Assembly (NCBI GenBank): GCA_024276255.1
Contig: JAJRXO010000371.1
Span: forward strand, 1 to 6,546
Length of the DNA: 6,546 nucleotides
Direction: 5' to 3'
Origin: Chloroflexota bacterium
Lineage (GTDB): Bacteria; Chloroflexota; Anaerolineae; J102
Position numbers and translations under genes: made by a program. The notes under the pieces were generated by a model that searched no databases, was not told the origin of the DNA, and saw nothing but the letters and a program-made list of their open reading frames with translations. Shown piece after piece: positions 6,240-6,546 of this stretch (positions are counted from its first letter, which is position 1; the number at the start of each line of letters is the position of its first letter).

Positions 6240-6546
6240 CTAGGATTTGTAACGGGTATTGATCTCGATGCCAAGTGCATCCAGCACCTGGTTCATATGA
6301 TTGATCATCGCCTGGCGGGCTGCCTGTGAATCGTGGTCGGCAATCGCTTTAAAAATCTTTCGATGCCAATGACGTGCTTGAGCCAGGGCGCCGGGCACAA
6401 TAAAAGCCTGACGACGGTTCGCATTCATTAGATCCTGGACTGATGTCATCACCATCAGCAGCACTGGGTTGTTGGATACCCGGGTAATGTACAGATGAAA
6501 AGCAGTGTCCCTCTGGGCGTGCTGATCAATTGTGTCATCTTCGGGC
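6240..6546 (-). CDS. GntR/FadR-type transcriptional regulator, C-terminal FCD domain (5' part outside window)
   Basis: An open frame enters at the right edge and ends with TAG at 6242-6240, giving 101 codons. The residues match the ligand-binding FCD domain of FadR-subfamily GntR regulators: D-TAF-H (codons 6509-6507 and 6497-6495), NNPVLLMVM, HRKIFKAIADHD with the His codon at 6365-6363, and AMINHM with the His at 6299-6297. The Asp and three His correspond to the metal-ligand set used in many FCD domains to hold a carboxylate effector. The winged-helix DNA-binding half lies outside the window. The short stretch from GTG at 6464 is not the real start, because the frame is open and FCD-like upstream. 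Position as leader of the E1-E2-SDR-rhaM operon makes it the probable controller, perhaps sensing a sugar acid or 2-oxo acid; no operator is visible here. Confidence 0.88.
   Translation of the reverse strand, partial: PEDDTIDQHAQRDTAFHLYITRVSNNPVLLMVMTSVQDLMNANRRQAFIVPGALAQARHWHRKIFKAIADHDSQAARQAMINHMNQVLDALGIEINTRYKS

Noticed and set aside
6240..6464. 74-residue small protein starting at GTG 6464
   Set aside because: The frame stays open to the window edge and the upstream residues include the conserved D-x3-H of the FCD domain, so it is the tail of a longer regulator.

Overview
The window is a single-strand catabolic gene cluster from a bacterium of moderate GC content (mid-50s percent by eye). 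All nine genes lie on the minus strand, so transcription runs from the right end to the left. The proteins fit a heterotrophic, sugar-using bacterium. I cannot fix the taxon; Chloroflexota or a similar soil or sediment lineage would fit, but this is a weak guess. No RNA gene, mobile element, CRISPR array or convincing terminator is visible, and no gene-free stretch exceeds 70 bases.

Right to left (5' to 3' of the transcript), the order is as follows. (1) The C-terminal end of a GntR/FadR-type regulator with an FCD ligand domain, cut by the window edge. (2) E1 alpha, E1 beta and E2 of a thiamine-diphosphate-dependent 2-oxo acid (pyruvate/acetoin-type) dehydrogenase complex, overlapping or nearly touching. 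(3) A FabG-like SDR whose start overlaps the end of E2. (4) A second, divergent SDR of 275 residues. (5) An L-rhamnose mutarotase (RhaM) family protein. (6) A cyclase/kynurenine-formamidase-like metal hydrolase. (7) At the left edge, the first 25 codons of what looks like an ABC transporter ATPase, starting with GTG.

Most spacings are -14 to +69 bases and most genes have a clear Shine-Dalgarno sequence, so this looks like one transcription unit led by its regulator. The mutarotase, two SDRs, a possible lactone hydrolase and the ABC ATPase point to uptake and oxidative breakdown of a sugar, possibly a 6-deoxyhexose such as L-rhamnose or L-fucose. The dehydrogenase complex would then turn a 2-oxo acid (or alpha-diketone/acetoin-like) product into an acyl-CoA. 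The sugar and the complex substrate are inferences. No E3 (dihydrolipoamide dehydrogenase), sugar-acid dehydratase or aldolase/diketo-acid hydrolase is in view, so the pathway is incomplete within this window.

The main points of interest are the unusual pairing of a dedicated E1/E2 set with a mutarotase/SDR sugar module, two tandem subunit-binding domains in E2, and a loss of conserved SDR positions in the 275-residue SDR.
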